Shown piece after piece: positions 21,517 through 34,440 of a DNA stretch of 64,000 nt. The DNA is taken from positions 1 to 64,000 of the forward strand of contig SMMW01000595.1 in assembly GCA_004794655.1 (NCBI GenBank). The letters are read 5' to 3'. Position 1 is the first letter of the stretch. Each line of letters begins with the position of its first letter. The DNA is from Marisa cornuarietis. Taxonomy: Eukaryota; Mollusca; Gastropoda; Architaenioglossa; Ampullariidae. The position numbers were made by a program, and so were the translations under genes. The notes beneath the pieces were generated by a model, which did no database searches, had not been told where the DNA came from, and was given only the letters and a program-made list of their open reading frames with translations.

Positions 21517-22069
21517 AGGAAACTGCTAAAGCGAGAGTCAATGTGTGTTGTGTTTGTGTGTCAGAAAGTGAGACCCTTTTTCGTTAGATAAACAAAGTTA
21601 TGATACTGCCCTCCACCCCTATAAAAGTTTTTCTTAATCAGTTTATCAAAAAAGATTAATCAAGATCTATATTAATTATATTACAACTGTTTATTGCCAC
21701 ATCACTCACCTCCCCGCAAACCCATTCATTATTTGGGCGGAAAGTGAGCGAAGGTAGTGATCTCCCCCCCCACCCACCCACGCATCTCTTTGTTTTACAT
21801 GTGTGTCTACTGTTTCATTGTCACATCGCTGACGATTCGCTGGAACAAGCCCTGCAACCAACTGCGCAAACATGTCTTTCATACCCTAATTGCCTCCACG
21901 AAATTAAGCACGCAAAAAAAATCAAATACAAGAGGCAACTGCAGTGTGTAAAAGAAAATGCGGTTAATGTTGTTGGGTTAATAGCATTTGTGTCTCTCTT
22001 ACCCTTGAAGCATGGTGAAACACGTCTAGCCCAGCAAAGCGGCAGTATGCTAGTTGGTTAGTTAATTGG

Positions 22070-22250
22070 TTTTAATCAACAGAAGAGAGTGATTTGCGCC
22101 TAGCTGTGCTTCTTACACCAGTGGAGGGAAGGGATGCAGCAAGAGGAAGCCAAAGAACACAAAGCAGAGAACATGTCTCGAGACGGGATTTGAACGCAGG
22201 CTCACGTGATCTTCATTGCAGGGGCGAGAACGGATGCGCCATCAAATAGG
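22070..22250 (-). mobile_element. tRNA-derived SINE
   Basis: The minus strand gives GATGGCGCATCCGTTCTCGC (A-box region) and, 35 bp on, GCGTTCAAATCCCGTC (22197-22182), a near-perfect B box. A non-tRNA body of about 110 bp follows. There is no full cloverleaf, so it is a SINE head and not a tRNA gene. Confidence 0.6.
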
Positions 22251-24325
22251 CTTTCAGTATGCTGGCTGCTGACCTACTAGCTGGAGCGACTGACCGCCAA
22301 AAGGTTACAATGGGGTCACAGGACCATAGCTGTACTGTGAGAGCTTCCATCGGTGAAAACGATGTCCGATACCAGTTGCCTGCCTTGCTCGTTAGGGGGC
22401 TCAGTTTCAGGTCCACCATGAACTAATTTCAACAGGAGGATTGTTAAGGAATTTAAATATTAAAAATAGCACGGACAACTGAAATGCATAGGAAGTGATG
22501 CGAAAAGAGGGTCTCTTTGCAAGATTCGAAGATCGGACGGTAGGTGACCCACGTCTACAGGTTAAGGGCACGATGAGAGCCTCGCGTGCAATGCTCGAAA
22601 CAGTATACGACACCCGTGAGCTGTACCCCACAGGTCGCATTTGGATAGGCCAAACACTTCCCACCCCAGTCTCCTAACACGTGTTCCTAATATTTGTGCT
22701 GAGCACAGTTTGTACACTAGGTGCCCCAAGAATGAGGGCAGTTACATTATTTTAGTGGGGAGGGGAATTGGAAGTTTGGGGTAAGACATCGGACATCAAA
22801 GAGAAAATTTGTTGGTTGATCGTAAAAAAAAGGCACAAATAAAAGAAAATGAAAAAACAGCAGGGGAAAAGTCTACATAGAAATAACTTGGTAGGAATGC
22901 TTTTGCTAGGAATTACGTAGGATCACGTGATGTGGAGTGCGGGGAGGTGTAGTAGTAGGCGTCGGGGGTGAGGTGCGACAAGGGGGAGGACCGGGGTGAG
23001 AGAAAGCTTTCTCGGCACCGCAAGGACGGCACAAGTGTTACCGGCTGGTCGGGTGGGAAACGAACGGACCGCCAATGCGTGAAGGTGTAAAGTGAAAAAC
23101 CATGCACCCCCGCCCCCCACCCACCCGCTTCAAGAAGTAAATAAAACGTGGTCACGAGACCATGCCACCGTAAAGAAGAAATTTTAAAAAACTGAAAAAA
23201 GAGATAAGCCAACGGAAAACTCCTAACTTTCTTTTTCTTTCTCTCCATCCTTACATCTTTGCCATCACACAGGTACGAAAATGCGTCTCTTCTCCACCAC
23301 CACCCATATACACACCTCCACAGGTAGAGCAGGCTGGCGCCGCTGGAGATTGTCGCCGAGATACGGTCCGTCACTCACGGGGCCACGCTGTGTGGCACAC
23401 GAGTCGGGGGGGGGGGGCAGACTGTAGGACGTGTGTACCCCTTCCCCTCCCCTCACGCTTTCCCCAGCCTTCGTGCGCTCGTGGTAATCCACGTTACCCT
23501 TATTTTTCACCCCTCCCAGCTCAAGCCGGTCTTCTTGGTCACGTGACGTGCTGCCTGTCACAGCGAGACTACTCCGTGACAGTTCGAGAATTGACGAGCT
23601 GGCGATAATGAGTAGCCATGGAGACATGTAGGTCTCTACGTGTTACTGATGTTTGTTGATCAGTTCAATCGTCATTCGTCAGTTGAACTGTCGTTCAAAG
23701 ATTAGCAGCACCCCCACATAACATGCGCTCTTGCACCCCCCCCTACTCTCCCCCAACCACTTCCCACCATCATGCTACTCTCGTGACAAATCTCCTATGC
23801 ACACTTCGTGTTTACAACCCATCTTCCTCGCGCCCTCTACCTTGGGGTTAATTCCGTTTTCCTTAAATCTCAAGGTATGTGTCCTCCATAATCCTGGAGT
23901 TAAAGGAAGAGGCGCCTCTAGTAATCTGTACTGACGAGAATTTCATATTCTGTGACATTCGGCATTTAAGTCTCCGCTGCGTGTTTAATTCCTTTAAAAC
24001 TTTTTTAAAACAAGTTTTCCACTTTTTTTTTAGAAAAGGCAAATAGCATGAAAATAGTTTTAAAATGCAACCCCTTCTGAAGAAAATAAGCTCACAGGAA
24101 GCGACGAACACAAATATAATAGTTCAAATCTTTCTCTTCCTTTTTTTAAGGAGGCTAGGAGGGGGGGTTAAGTAGGCCTGCACGAGGTCCTCAACACCAA
24201 AAGTATTCAACGTTCTTGATACGATCTCACTTCCTGCGAACTCTTCAGCAAAGGAAAATAAGAAAGTCTTGCATGCGTAGACGACACTTCACAAAGCCAC
24301 TTCGCTTAGCCCCCGTGAACAAGTG

Positions 24326-24339
24326 GCGCCACCAACTGG
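24326..24339 (-). promoter_or_regulatory. CTCF-like motif
   Basis: The minus strand reads CCAGTTGGTGGCGC, a 13 of 14 fit to CCASYAGRKGGCRS. Motif evidence only. Confidence 0.3.
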
Positions 24340-24894
24340 AATTGAAGCCGCATGAACAGTATTTCCTCCGACTCAACCCTCGGAATCCTTCGCAAGCTGG
24401 AATATTTAAACATCGCGCAAACAGGTTACAATCTGGAGAGAAAGAGAAGAAGAGAGGCAGGGATGGGGAAGGTGGTGTGCGTTCCGCGCTTTTCAAGACA
24501 TTTTTGAACTCCTGCCAATGTTTGTCTAACAGGCTGACGAGTGTGAAAGTGAAAATGCAGGCTGTTTTCTCACTTCCGATCCTTCGGTCGATGACATTCT
24601 GTTCATCCCGGCTACACGCTGGTCGATATTTCTACAAACATATTATCTGGCCAAGCAACCCTCGCAGGTCGTTACGTGTTCAAGAGGTTGTGACGTGACG
24701 CGCACCGGTTTAGACGTCCCGTGACGTACTGCACTCACCTGTCGTGAGCCAGGTACGCGTCAGGTGCTACACAACGTCAAACATTCTAACACAACGCAAG
24801 CCAGACCCCAGCACCCAGACACAAGCGCTCAGGTTGTATGGATGGTTGTCACGAGGGATGCGTCGGCAAGGGGTGGGGGGGAGGGCCAAGGGAT

Positions 24895-25045
24895 GCGGGT
24901 AGCCGGGTGGTTCAAGCGCCGGCGTCCAAAGAGACAAGAGCGCTCACTAGCCGGTTCCATTCCCGCGAGGCTCAAAGTAGCTTCCCCTGTTGAAACAGCT
25001 GCTGAATGGATACATGAGCTGATATGTAAGGTCTTTTAACTCGAG
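24895..25045 (+). mobile_element. tRNA-derived SINE
   Basis: AGCCGGGTGGTTCAAGCG (A-box-like, 24901-24918) and CCGGTTCCATTCCCGC (B-box-like, 24951-24966) have tRNA spacing. The sequence between them does not fold as an intact tRNA. The 3' limit is a guess. Confidence 0.5.
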
Positions 25046-28000
25046 GTTCAGCCCAAGTTTTGGGGTGGAGGGTTGGGAGGAGTTGACGGGGGGTGAAGGC
25101 TTAACTTCTGAATATCACCGTTAGCTGGTATGCATATGAATGTGTCTTAAAAATATGCGCCAGTCTCAGGTGGCAAGTCAAGTATTTAAGACCAATCTTA
25201 GTGAAGTCGACTCGGAATTTCAGAATGATGACCTAAGCACTGGTTTTCAAGATCTCACATGCACGCCATCTCTGACCCCCTTAAAAGGGTAGTTAAAAAT
25301 GAAAAGCGGTCCTTTCTCACGTTTCTGTGATGAGGCCTTCCTCGGCAAGACAGTCAGCTGTAGGGGTTACGATCTCAAACAATGTTTCCTTCTAGATGTT
25401 GGATTTGCTTACGGGGCTAGACCAGCATCATACACTGGGTGTAAAAAACAAACAAAATAACCAGCCAACCAACCAACCAACCAGCTAGCTGTCTTCAAGC
25501 GCTCATGCTGATGTCGATGGGGAAACTGGAGCTCCACAATACGACGGCCACCATCAATACCATCTCCACATTATTAGTAGCCTAGCTGCGTTTCTCTCTA
25601 GCGCGCAGCCTGAACAATGACCCGCGGGAAATCTAATCGCAATTTTTCAAAACCATTTCATCAGAAGCGGTTGTCAATCGACGAAAAGGGGGAAGCGATT
25701 CGTACAGTAACGCGACACCTTTTGTCGTGGTGATTATCCCTCGCTTCACACAGGTGTCCGTGCCACTGCGCCGGTGATGGAGTCGTCAACGACAACGGCC
25801 GTCTCCACAAAGGAAAGAGCGGCGGCGGGGAGGGAGGTATAGGGAGGGATCCACTTTGTCTTCACGCTGCACCACAATGTCGAAAAAAGCTTACATTTTT
25901 CATATTCTTTCACATATATTGCTGGGAATGAATCTGTGGTGGTGAGGATGATGATGAAGATGATCATGCATCATCACAAATTCATGAAGTGTCTCTGATT
26001 ATGTAATTGTGCCTCCTACATCGTTCGATGAGCAGCGAGTCAACCAACTAAAGAATGTAAATAAAATAATAATAGTGACATAAAAGGACAAAACAATAAA
26101 GATTAGAAGTATCCTGTGAATTCACCCCACCCCACCCCACCTCTGTATACTGGACGTCAGAAGTGAATAAGTGATGTGGTTACATTATTGTTGACAATAA
26201 CATCAGTTATTCGTTCAATCGTTAATAAATCTCTTTTGTTTGCTTTTCTTTCTCTTGTTGTGGTGATCGTATATTTAAGCACTTTTTATTACTTCATTGT
26301 GAAGCGTACAAACACAATACCAAAGGTGTAGCTGTTCCCAACAGCAGAGTATTAATACATCTTCTACCCTCCCATAAACTTCATCCTCAGGGACGACATT
26401 TTCTCTCCCCGTGGTTTAAAGCATCATCTCGGTTGTCGCCATGTCCAGCTGTTCAGACCGCAAATGTGGGGGATTAGCTCCCCCTCCCTCCTCTACCTTC
26501 CCGCGTGCAAAGAGTTTCGGAAGTCAACGCCGGTCGTCTTCATCTAGACGAGAATTTCCCAAAGTGGGTGAGCGAGTCCTCCCGCGACCTAATCCTGCGA
26601 CAAATGCAAGGTTAGAACCATGTACCTGCTACAGGCGTCAGGTGGCGATGCTGTGGATGCGGACGATGTTTCAACATCCGATTAGTCGCATGCATTGTCC
26701 GTGCACGTGGTTCTGTCAGCGACCTGCTCGTGTGACGAGGCTGACGTTTGCCGTGAACCGCTAATACATACCCTGAAGTCTCTGATGCGCCTCAAAGAGT
26801 ATAATTTTCTCTCCCCCCTTGCCACCTGGCGATGATACATGTCACGCATCTCTTTGTGCCCTTTAATTAACCGCCTGTCTCCTCCTTTGTGAAACACGAG
26901 AAGCCAGTCTTATTGGGGCTGCAGTTCCACGTCGCCATTGTTACTTATTTTAGCCATATACCATTGTACCTCGCTATTATAGATTCCAAATCGCTACTAT
27001 GATATAGAATTTCGCGCGGCTATTAAGCTTTTTTGTTTTTTAGTGATGGGGGGAAAAAAGGAGAGAAGCGACTGTTGAGAACTTGAAACCCCGCGCGTGA
27101 TTATTTTTAGATTATGTGCACGAACACGCAGTCGCACGACACGGTCTTTACGATTTACGGCTGCAGCCCCTCCAGGAGCTTTCTCCTTTAGCGGACGGAT
27201 ACCAGATCGTGGAACCGGAGCTTGTCCTTCACGGGCAGATACAAAGGGCAATTAATCACCCCCCCCCCTCTCTCTCTCCTTCCTAAAGAGAAAGGGAGTG
27301 CACTATCGGCGAGGACTGGTATCCGATTGATATCTGCGCTGGTCCAGGACGAGGCGCTGCTGTAATAAACAGTTACACCGGTGACTGCCTGCACGACCAC
27401 TGGCTACCCTGAGAAAGCGAAGACCGCAGCAAGATTTCTAATCCTGTCCTCCCCCTTGGGACCGGGTGGGAGTTCGGGGATGTGGAGAGACGGGCATAGG
27501 TCATCAGGAAAATGGCGGAGGACTTGTCGCAGAGAGAGGTGGCTGGCGAAACACAGCTGTTCGTGAAGAGAAGAGAGAAGGAATAGTACGCAGAAAAACA
27601 GCAACACGATGGTGAATGGTCAGCTCTGCCCATTCGTTGTTCTCTCTCTCTCTCCACACCCATCTCATCGTGTTTATTTTGTATTTTTACCGGCGCATTA
27701 AGCTTGCCGTTCAGCGGGGAACGCCTTGTCACGTGCTCTTTGATTATTATATGTTAATGCTAGAATGAACCAAAAAAAAACGCACCATGTTTCGGTCAAA
27801 ATCCCACAGTTCATTCTGTAGCTGTCTGCGATAAAGATGATGACGACGCTCAAATATTTAGTATTAGGAGGAACTGACATGGTGTCTTGTAACATCATCG
27901 GCACAATTTCACCACGTAGTATTATTATTACTCAGCTTGATTTCCGCATTTCTTATCATCTTCATCTGCTCATTGTTCTGCCCGGCTGGTTAGCTGTTTT

Positions 28001-30205
28001 TTATTTATTTATTTATTTTTTTTGGTAAATTACCCACACTTTGCGAACTGCGGTCTCCCGTCACGTTTCGAAACTCAGTTCTGGCACGGTCAGGCTCTCG
28101 TAGCTCTCTCTCTCTCTCTCGCTGACAAGGCGGGACCACTAGTTTTTCAGCAAGCCTGCTGTAAGCCCCGGCACCACCAGCCCCCTCGCCCCAACCATCC
28201 CCACCATCCCTTCGCTTCCCCCTCTGCACATTTTCCAAACCAGAGGCTTCGACTGCCTGTGGGGTTATCTTTTCTGGCGCTGAGCAAAAACACACCTGAG
28301 GCTGCAGGTCGGGGCTGCAGGGTTAGGAAAAGACTTGAGCTTACATCCATCACAGAACTGCCGCGGGGCCAGGCAGGCTACGGGTAGAGGGAGGAAACTC
28401 TGGCCTGACGGAGCGAAGCAGAACCACAACCAAAAATAAAGTTACTTTCCACCTGGAAGCATGGCGGGAGCCTGGAGCCGCCACCCCACGCCCCGCTAAG
28501 GATGGGGATGGGGGAATGGGAAAAGAAGCAATCAGGAGAGGGGTGGGTGGGAGAGTAATCGTGACCACAGGTATGAAGACGTCGAGGTTGGCCGTGTGTA
28601 CTGCAGCACACGCCAGGAAAATAACCTCCAGCAGGAAGTGAACCCTGCGCCCACATGCTGACACGGTCCCAGCTCGCCGGAGGAAGCCCGACACGGGACA
28701 AGAATGCCTCTCAATTTTTGTGTCCTGTCTGCAGTTTAGGATCTCCTAAACGAATATTTTTATTGTTATTGTATGGGGATTATTTTGTATTTTTGTATAG
28801 GAGACCCTACCTAACACCCTCTTCCTCGCATCAGCCGGTTTGACGAGAGGTCTAGGCCACGCCGTCAGTCTTGCAGACAAACATACTGTTCAGAGCTAAA
28901 CAGTTCTATGTGTGAACTGTTGTTGATGTCTGTATGTCGTTGGTATGGTGTATTCCGTATTATGCGTAACTAATCGAGCATCGGTCTAATCCTGTCGTGA
29001 CCGACTTCCCTCTTTCATGCACGTGACAAATAATCTGCATTTTTGTGGCGAACGTGTACAGACATAAATTAAAACTCACGCACAGCTATGTGCCACGAAG
29101 GTGTTCTAGGCGCACTTCACAATGTACGACTGAAGTCTAAGGACCGTTTACAATAATGGCGCCACCGACGGGTCGTATCCGTGCGACTGCGGACGGCCCT
29201 GCGTGACAGGAAAATGCTCAAGACGGGTGACCGTTAGTTGCCGGAAGATGGTGGGTAATTATACGGGACGTTCTTAAGCAATCGATCCCCGGGATCTGCT
29301 AACCTGAGCAGTCAGGTAATTCGGAAGTTGTCAGAAGTCGATACGTATTGCTTAGATTCAAACATTATTTTCTACACGGGGTCTCCACCCATGACTGGCC
29401 AGTTACGAACTTACGACCAGTGGTCGTCACCGGTGCATCTACCCGCTCTCTCACAAGCCAGCGATCGGGGGGGGGGAAGAGTGTGGGGTGGTAAGGGTAG
29501 GGAGGGGAAGATTGTCCTCCGGACTTTCTCGCCGGTATCGAGGTGCGGTTGACTGCTTCTATCGCGGCGATTCGCGCGCTTGACTGCACGCGCTGAGCGG
29601 CGGTCGACACAGACCCACCGCGTTCCGTCACACAGACCCACCGCGCTACGCCTCACCGCTATTGTCCGCGTGCCGAGGTCGTGCTAGCTCGGTGGGGGTG
29701 GGTGAACACATCCGCTTTAAAGGCGTCCCTAGATGGCTTATTTTTCACCTTTTTTTTCTTTGATTACCACAAGACCTCCCTGTATTAGACTAATCCGGTT
29801 GTGCGGGGACAACTGTGTGGCTGAAAATGATTATAAACCACTTTTTCCTTCTCCTCAGAAAGGCCATTTTCTTTACCTAATCCGAGGCCTTTGAAATTCC
29901 GCGACAGGCGCGGTTGAGGGTGACGTGTGATGGTCGTAACAAACACAGGTAATGTTGCCGTTCACACTTTAAGCCTGCCCCACCTTGGCAGCCGTTTGGT
30001 GACGTATCGCTGATACGTGCTGTGTGTGTGTCACATACTAATCATGTCACACACTAATAAATGTTGAGAAACAAGGTCCACATTTCCCGCAGCCGGCAGA
30101 AAAACATCTTTATTTATCGTTCAAGACAAGCTTTTGCAGTTCTTTCTGTCACTCCCTTTCCATCTTCAAGCCACCACCACCCCCCTCCACACACACCCCA
30201 GCGCG

Positions 30206-30243
30206 CGAGAGAGAGAGAGAGAGAGAAAAGAGAGAGAGAGAGA
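30206..30243. repeat. (GA)n microsatellite
   Basis: A GA run with one AAAAG interruption. Confidence 0.9.
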
Positions 30244-30849
30244 GGAGTTAACGAAACACTGCCACCGTGACTTCAGACAACGGTGCTTTTCAACCCCCGG
30301 CCCAAGTTGCCAGAACATCGTATACCAGAACTAATCCCGTTTCCACAATGACTTGCAGACGTCGCTGCCTGTCTGTAGCCTTATCTTCACCTTGTCGCTA
30401 GCGTGCATCAAGCGGGCGGCCTGGCGCTACGAATGCTCGGTACAACTTTCCTTGTGGCGGAGAATTAATGATGCTTATCGCACCAAGGCTTGTGTTTAAG
30501 ATCCTCGTCCTGCAAGTTTCTGCCTCCACGAGCTGGGTTCAGGTCTGAACGAGTTTTACTTATCCGTTAACTGCGTCCAGTTTCTGGCAGAAAATGCAAT
30601 TTAAAGATGGTTTCTCTGTACCGTATGCTTGTTGTCCACCCCGTCTAGCCATGTGACTGCACTCACTCCCTCCCCCCTTAAAAAAACCCTAAATAGCGTG
30701 TAATGAATAATATGAAAACCTTCTAGAACCTACAGATTCTAGGCTGCACGATATCTCGGCTAAAAAGAGAGGATAAGCGTCTTCAAAATTAAATTTACGT
30801 TACCCCTAAACATTTTTTTAAAACTTGGAGTCTACGAGAGATAAGGGAG

Positions 30850-31010
30850 GCAACACTGCGTTCGAGGTTAGCGCACTTGAGTTTGGAGCAGCGAGGGCCC
30901 GGGCTGGAGATAGTGACTTCCCCTGCCCTCTCAGCAATTGTGAGGACCTAATTTATTAGGGAAGTCGAGTAGCATTAAATTATAAGGAATTTTTAAAAAA
31001 GACAGCTGGG
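30850..31010 (+). mobile_element. Possible degenerate SINE
   Basis: GGTTAGCGCACTTGAGTTTG followed 20 bp later by GGGCCCGGGCTGGAGATAG resembles the common A-box/B-box head of invertebrate tRNA SINEs, but the B box has lost its TTCGA core. It could equally be chance. Confidence 0.3.
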
Positions 31011-31076
31011 CACACCATTTTTTTACAAGGGACAAGGACGCCACAACATATTTTACAAACTGGAAATAAAGGCTAG

Positions 31077-31154
31077 AATTAGGGTCAGGATTAGGGACAG
31101 GATCAGGGTTGGAGGTAACAGTATAGTTAGGATAAGGGTTGGGTTAGGGTTTGG
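31077..31154 (+). repeat. Degenerate TTAGGG-like interstitial tract
   Basis: About 78 bp contain repeated AATTAGGG, GATTAGGG, ATCAGGG, GTTAGGATAAGGG and GGTTAGGG words with irregular spacing. TTAGGG is the ancestral animal telomere unit. The tract is too diverged to be a recent telomeric insertion. Confidence 0.6.
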
Positions 31155-32384
31155 TGTTTTTTTTTTTCGGTCTCATGGTGTGTGAGATAATGGCGTCTAT
31201 AACAGCCTATGTCAGTGCCTAATATGTTTTCCCGAAGATAAGTTGGTTGGAAAATTGTCATACTACACCGCTTTGCTGTTTCAAAGTATTGTTTCAGAAA
31301 ATGCAGCTACTGCTGCTGGTGGGGAGAGTGGTGACAGTTAAGGGAACACATCAATCAAGTACTATCCTGGGCTTCAATGAATTGTTTAAGCCTCGAAATT
31401 TCAGGCTTCAAAAGAACGGTTTACTTACAACCCCCGTCTAAAACACGGGCCTAAGTTGGTCGAAGGAGGCCGCCATTGATGTCTCTGTCTCTCTCCAGTG
31501 ATGTCTTTGGCATCGTTCCGACACAGCTGTCGACAGTTTCTTAAGGGAATGGACGTTTGTGGTTAATTGCTTGCAGTAGAATTAGTGTTGTAGATTATGA
31601 ATTACTGTCGTATTATTTATCCACTGCTGTGTTGTCCTGATCTATCCACTCTCTGTCATATGTAGCAAAGGTATGTGGCTCCTGGCATATCGGGTAGGTC
31701 GGTAAGAGGAGCGAGCGTTTATGCCGTGAAGCCAGGTGTCCCGTTAAACTCTTTTCTTATTCTGTCTTCCTTTCTTTCCTTCCATTCTGTAGCGGAGGTA
31801 TATTCTTCCGTTGCGACAGGTCGAGCGGTCTCCGGATATTCTGCGGGTGGATATCTTGGGGACTAATCTGGGTGTCTGGCGGAGCGTACCTCGTTATATG
31901 TACGTAAAGATGGAGAAATGTCGCTGAATGAAGCTCCTTCGTCACTAGTGGTGTGTCCGGTTGTAACTGAAGTAAAAATAATTCTCGTGCACAAGCGAAA
32001 CTAATGCCCTCCACACCCCCACACCCCGCTTTCTTGACTGTAGTATGCAACCATGACAGGTCTCTTTAAGGCTATTCTCACGCTGCAATATACCGCACTT
32101 AGCAGGGTTAGCAGGCCCTGGTAGGACCTTTCCGAGTTTTGCACACGGCTGGGTGGGGGCTTTACATCGAGGTTTTCATGGATAGGACGCGATTCTATTT
32201 TCTTGCAGAGCCTGACCTACATTACATGGCTGTAGCCAATCGGAATGCTTGAGCACAGTCCGCTCCCTTTTACCTCCAAATTAAGAAATGGCGATGTGGT
32301 CAGAGGAAATGTGTACAAGTATGATTTGTATGTGGGAAAACTACCCGTGTCTGTTCGACACTGCCAGTCCAGAGTATCTCAACC

Positions 32385-32548
32385 GAGATAAGGCCAAGAA
32401 TGCCTGAATTGAAATTGCTCGTGCTCTGGGCAGCCTCCATCAGATATAAAAGTTCTTCAAACGTTGCAGACGACATTCGCAAAAAGCGTCTGCATTCTCT
32501 CTGAGTCTTCCGAAGATATTTCTTTTCGAGGACATGAAAATAAGGCAT
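32385..32548 (-). pseudogene. Harbinger/PIF-type transposase remnant
   Basis: The minus-strand frame starts MPYFHVLEKKYLRKTQRE and continues with RRFLRMSSATFEELLYLME. The FLRMS...TFEELL block is the N-terminal signature of HARBI1-like PIF/Harbinger transposases, just before their DDE nuclease domain. After about 55 residues the similarity fades, and no catalytic DDE part follows before the stop at about 32300. It is therefore a short relic without enzymatic potential. The assignment rests on one block remembered from the family. Confidence 0.55.
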
Positions 32549-32674
32549 CTAAGCGACTCCTTCGCACTACCCACCCCTCACCCACATCTTTTTTTTCTTC
32601 TTTTCTCTATGCCTACTTCATCAGACAATGTTATTAACGTAGTAGTAGTAGCTTCCGAAAGTATCTGATTGTCT

Positions 32675-32718
32675 GCCATTTTGTCGACTACCCACAATGC
32701 GCTGCGCGGATGACGTCA
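32675..32718 (+). promoter_or_regulatory. YY1 / ZNF143-THAP11 / CRE cluster, promoter-like
   Basis: A YY1-type GCCATTTT (32675-32682) is followed by ACTACCCACAATGCGCTGCG from 32687, matching the long ZNF143/THAP11 site (CCCA-NN-ATGC-NN-TGCGC), and by a full CRE TGACGTCA (32711-32718). The long site is unlikely by chance, and the combination is typical of TATA-less animal promoters. No coding exon is evident within 500 bp on either side. Confidence 0.5.
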
Positions 32719-33626
32719 CCTAGCAGGACACTAGCGAGTGGCCTTGCTACGTGAGAGTAGAACAGTGCCTAGCAGGCAACATCATGTACGTGCAAACCAT
32801 GAAAACATTGCAGCGTGAGAATAGGCCTTTATATCCCTTCAGTAAGCTACGCATGCAAGCTATCAATCAGCGTCAGCAAAACTACCCACAGCAACACCTG
32901 ACAAATATATATCCGCCATCCTTACCATCTACGATGTTTGTTTTCCCTTCGCAAACACCGCGGCTTTGAGGAACAGTCACGGGGCAGTGTTTTTAGAAAC
33001 TATTGTGAGTAAACCATTTATTTACAAATTTTACAAACCGACATTAAACGGAAACAGTTCAGAAAGTCAGGATCTGTCATGTAGGTCTAACTTGCTTTTT
33101 CCTTTAAGAAAAGGGAGATTGAAGAAAAAAAAAAAAGAAACCTGCCGTATTTTAATAACTCACAAGTACTTGTCCTAATTCATTAGTGTACAAATTGACA
33201 GGTAATCTTCGCTCTTGACACTTTTCTGCCACACAGGTCATTTCACAGACACTGAGCATGTTTTTATGTGACATTCAGGGTCGTCGGCTTATTTTTTTCC
33301 CTGACACTAGGTATGTTCCTTTCCTGGCATATCCTTCACACCCTGCCCCACGCCGCGTGACACCCAGTCTACACTTTGACATTAATCACGACACAGGTGT
33401 CAGCGATGGCGATACAGACCGACACAAATCACTGCTGACAACGGGCTGCAGTCGTCATAACAACCCCTTCTCCCCCTCCTCCTCCCCCTTTTTAATTGAA
33501 GCGACAGGCAGTTGCAGACTTGTCCTGTTATTTCTAAGGGAGTCGAGACGAGTATAACACAAATATAACATGAAGCATTAGTTTCTTCCACCTTTCTTGC
33601 GGGAACAGTAAGATGCGAAAGTGGTT

Positions 33627-34440
33627 GAACAATGACAATGACAATGACCAACTTTATTTATCCCAGTGGGCAATTTGAATGTGGGCATGTGCTCTAGTTC
33701 AACAGTGAGTGGCAAAAACAAAAACAAAACATGTATCTCTATATAGATTTAAAAAAAAAAAAAAAAAGAAAAACTTACAGGGAAATCAAGTATACACATA
33801 CAACATCACACACGCGCACACACACCACTGACAGCTCATCTAACATTAAGCAGCTGGACTGCAGATGGCACAAATGATTTTAGGTGTCTGTTACTCTTAC
33901 ATATAGGCATGGCATAACGTTTACCTGAGCTTAATAATAAAAATTCTTTTGTTAATACATGATCAGGTAATGATAAAATGCATGAGGCTTTCCGTACTAT
34001 TTGCTGGTTACAAAAAGAGGCTAAATCCCTCTGTCTGATACCAATTATCTTAGAACAGATGTTAACAACACTGTTCAGACTATTCCTATCATGGACAGAG
34101 AGATTGCGAAACCAGCAGACAAATGAGAAAGATAGAAGACTCTCAATGAATGACTGGTAAAAACGGCCTAATATTACTTGACTAACTGAAAAACTCTTTA
34201 ATTTATGCAAAAGATACATTCTTTGTTGGCCACGTTTAACAATGTGTTCGGTGTTTAAGTTCCATTTGAGCTGGCTATCAAAAATAGTTCCCAGATACCT
34301 GAAGGAGTTAACAACTTCAACAGGTTTACTATGAATCACACTGGGAATAACAAAATCCTCTTTGATCTTCCTAAAGTCTATAACTATTTCTTTAGTCTTA
34401 TCTACATTCAACTCTAAACGTGCAAGAAAACCCGATCGCT
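33627..34440 (-). mobile_element. 5'-truncated LINE with ATTGTC tail
   Basis: The element holds the last 190 or so codons of ORF2, a 3' UTR with a T-rich run near 33750-33770, the terminal GGGATAAATAAAGTTGGTCA and a tail of three CATTGT units (33650-33628). The 3' end resembles that of CR1/Rex-like LINEs. It is cut off at the 5' side near 34440. Confidence 0.85.
33836..34411 (-). pseudogene. Non-LTR reverse transcriptase, C-terminal part of ORF2
   Basis: A 191-codon frame without internal stops begins MNVDKTKEIVIDFRK, the NVxKTKEMVIDFR block that follows the catalytic YADD box in CR1- and Jockey-type reverse transcriptases. VVNSFRYLGTIFDSQLKW (the thumb-region FKYLG block) comes next, then a long C-terminal region to a natural stop. 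In-frame codons just upstream (QRSGFLARLEL) show that the ATG is internal to a longer ORF. The polymerase palm is missing, so this copy is inactive. The intact frame suggests it is younger than the remnant at 6745-7880, and it has a different family pattern. Confidence 0.85.

Noticed and set aside
22182..22250. Possible functional tRNA gene
   Set aside because: The B box is good, but the sequence does not fold into a full cloverleaf and lacks a matched acceptor stem; a SINE head explains it better.
24216..24698. 160-codon plus-strand frame
   Set aside because: No domain, repeat or splice evidence; codon usage looks like the surrounding non-coding DNA.
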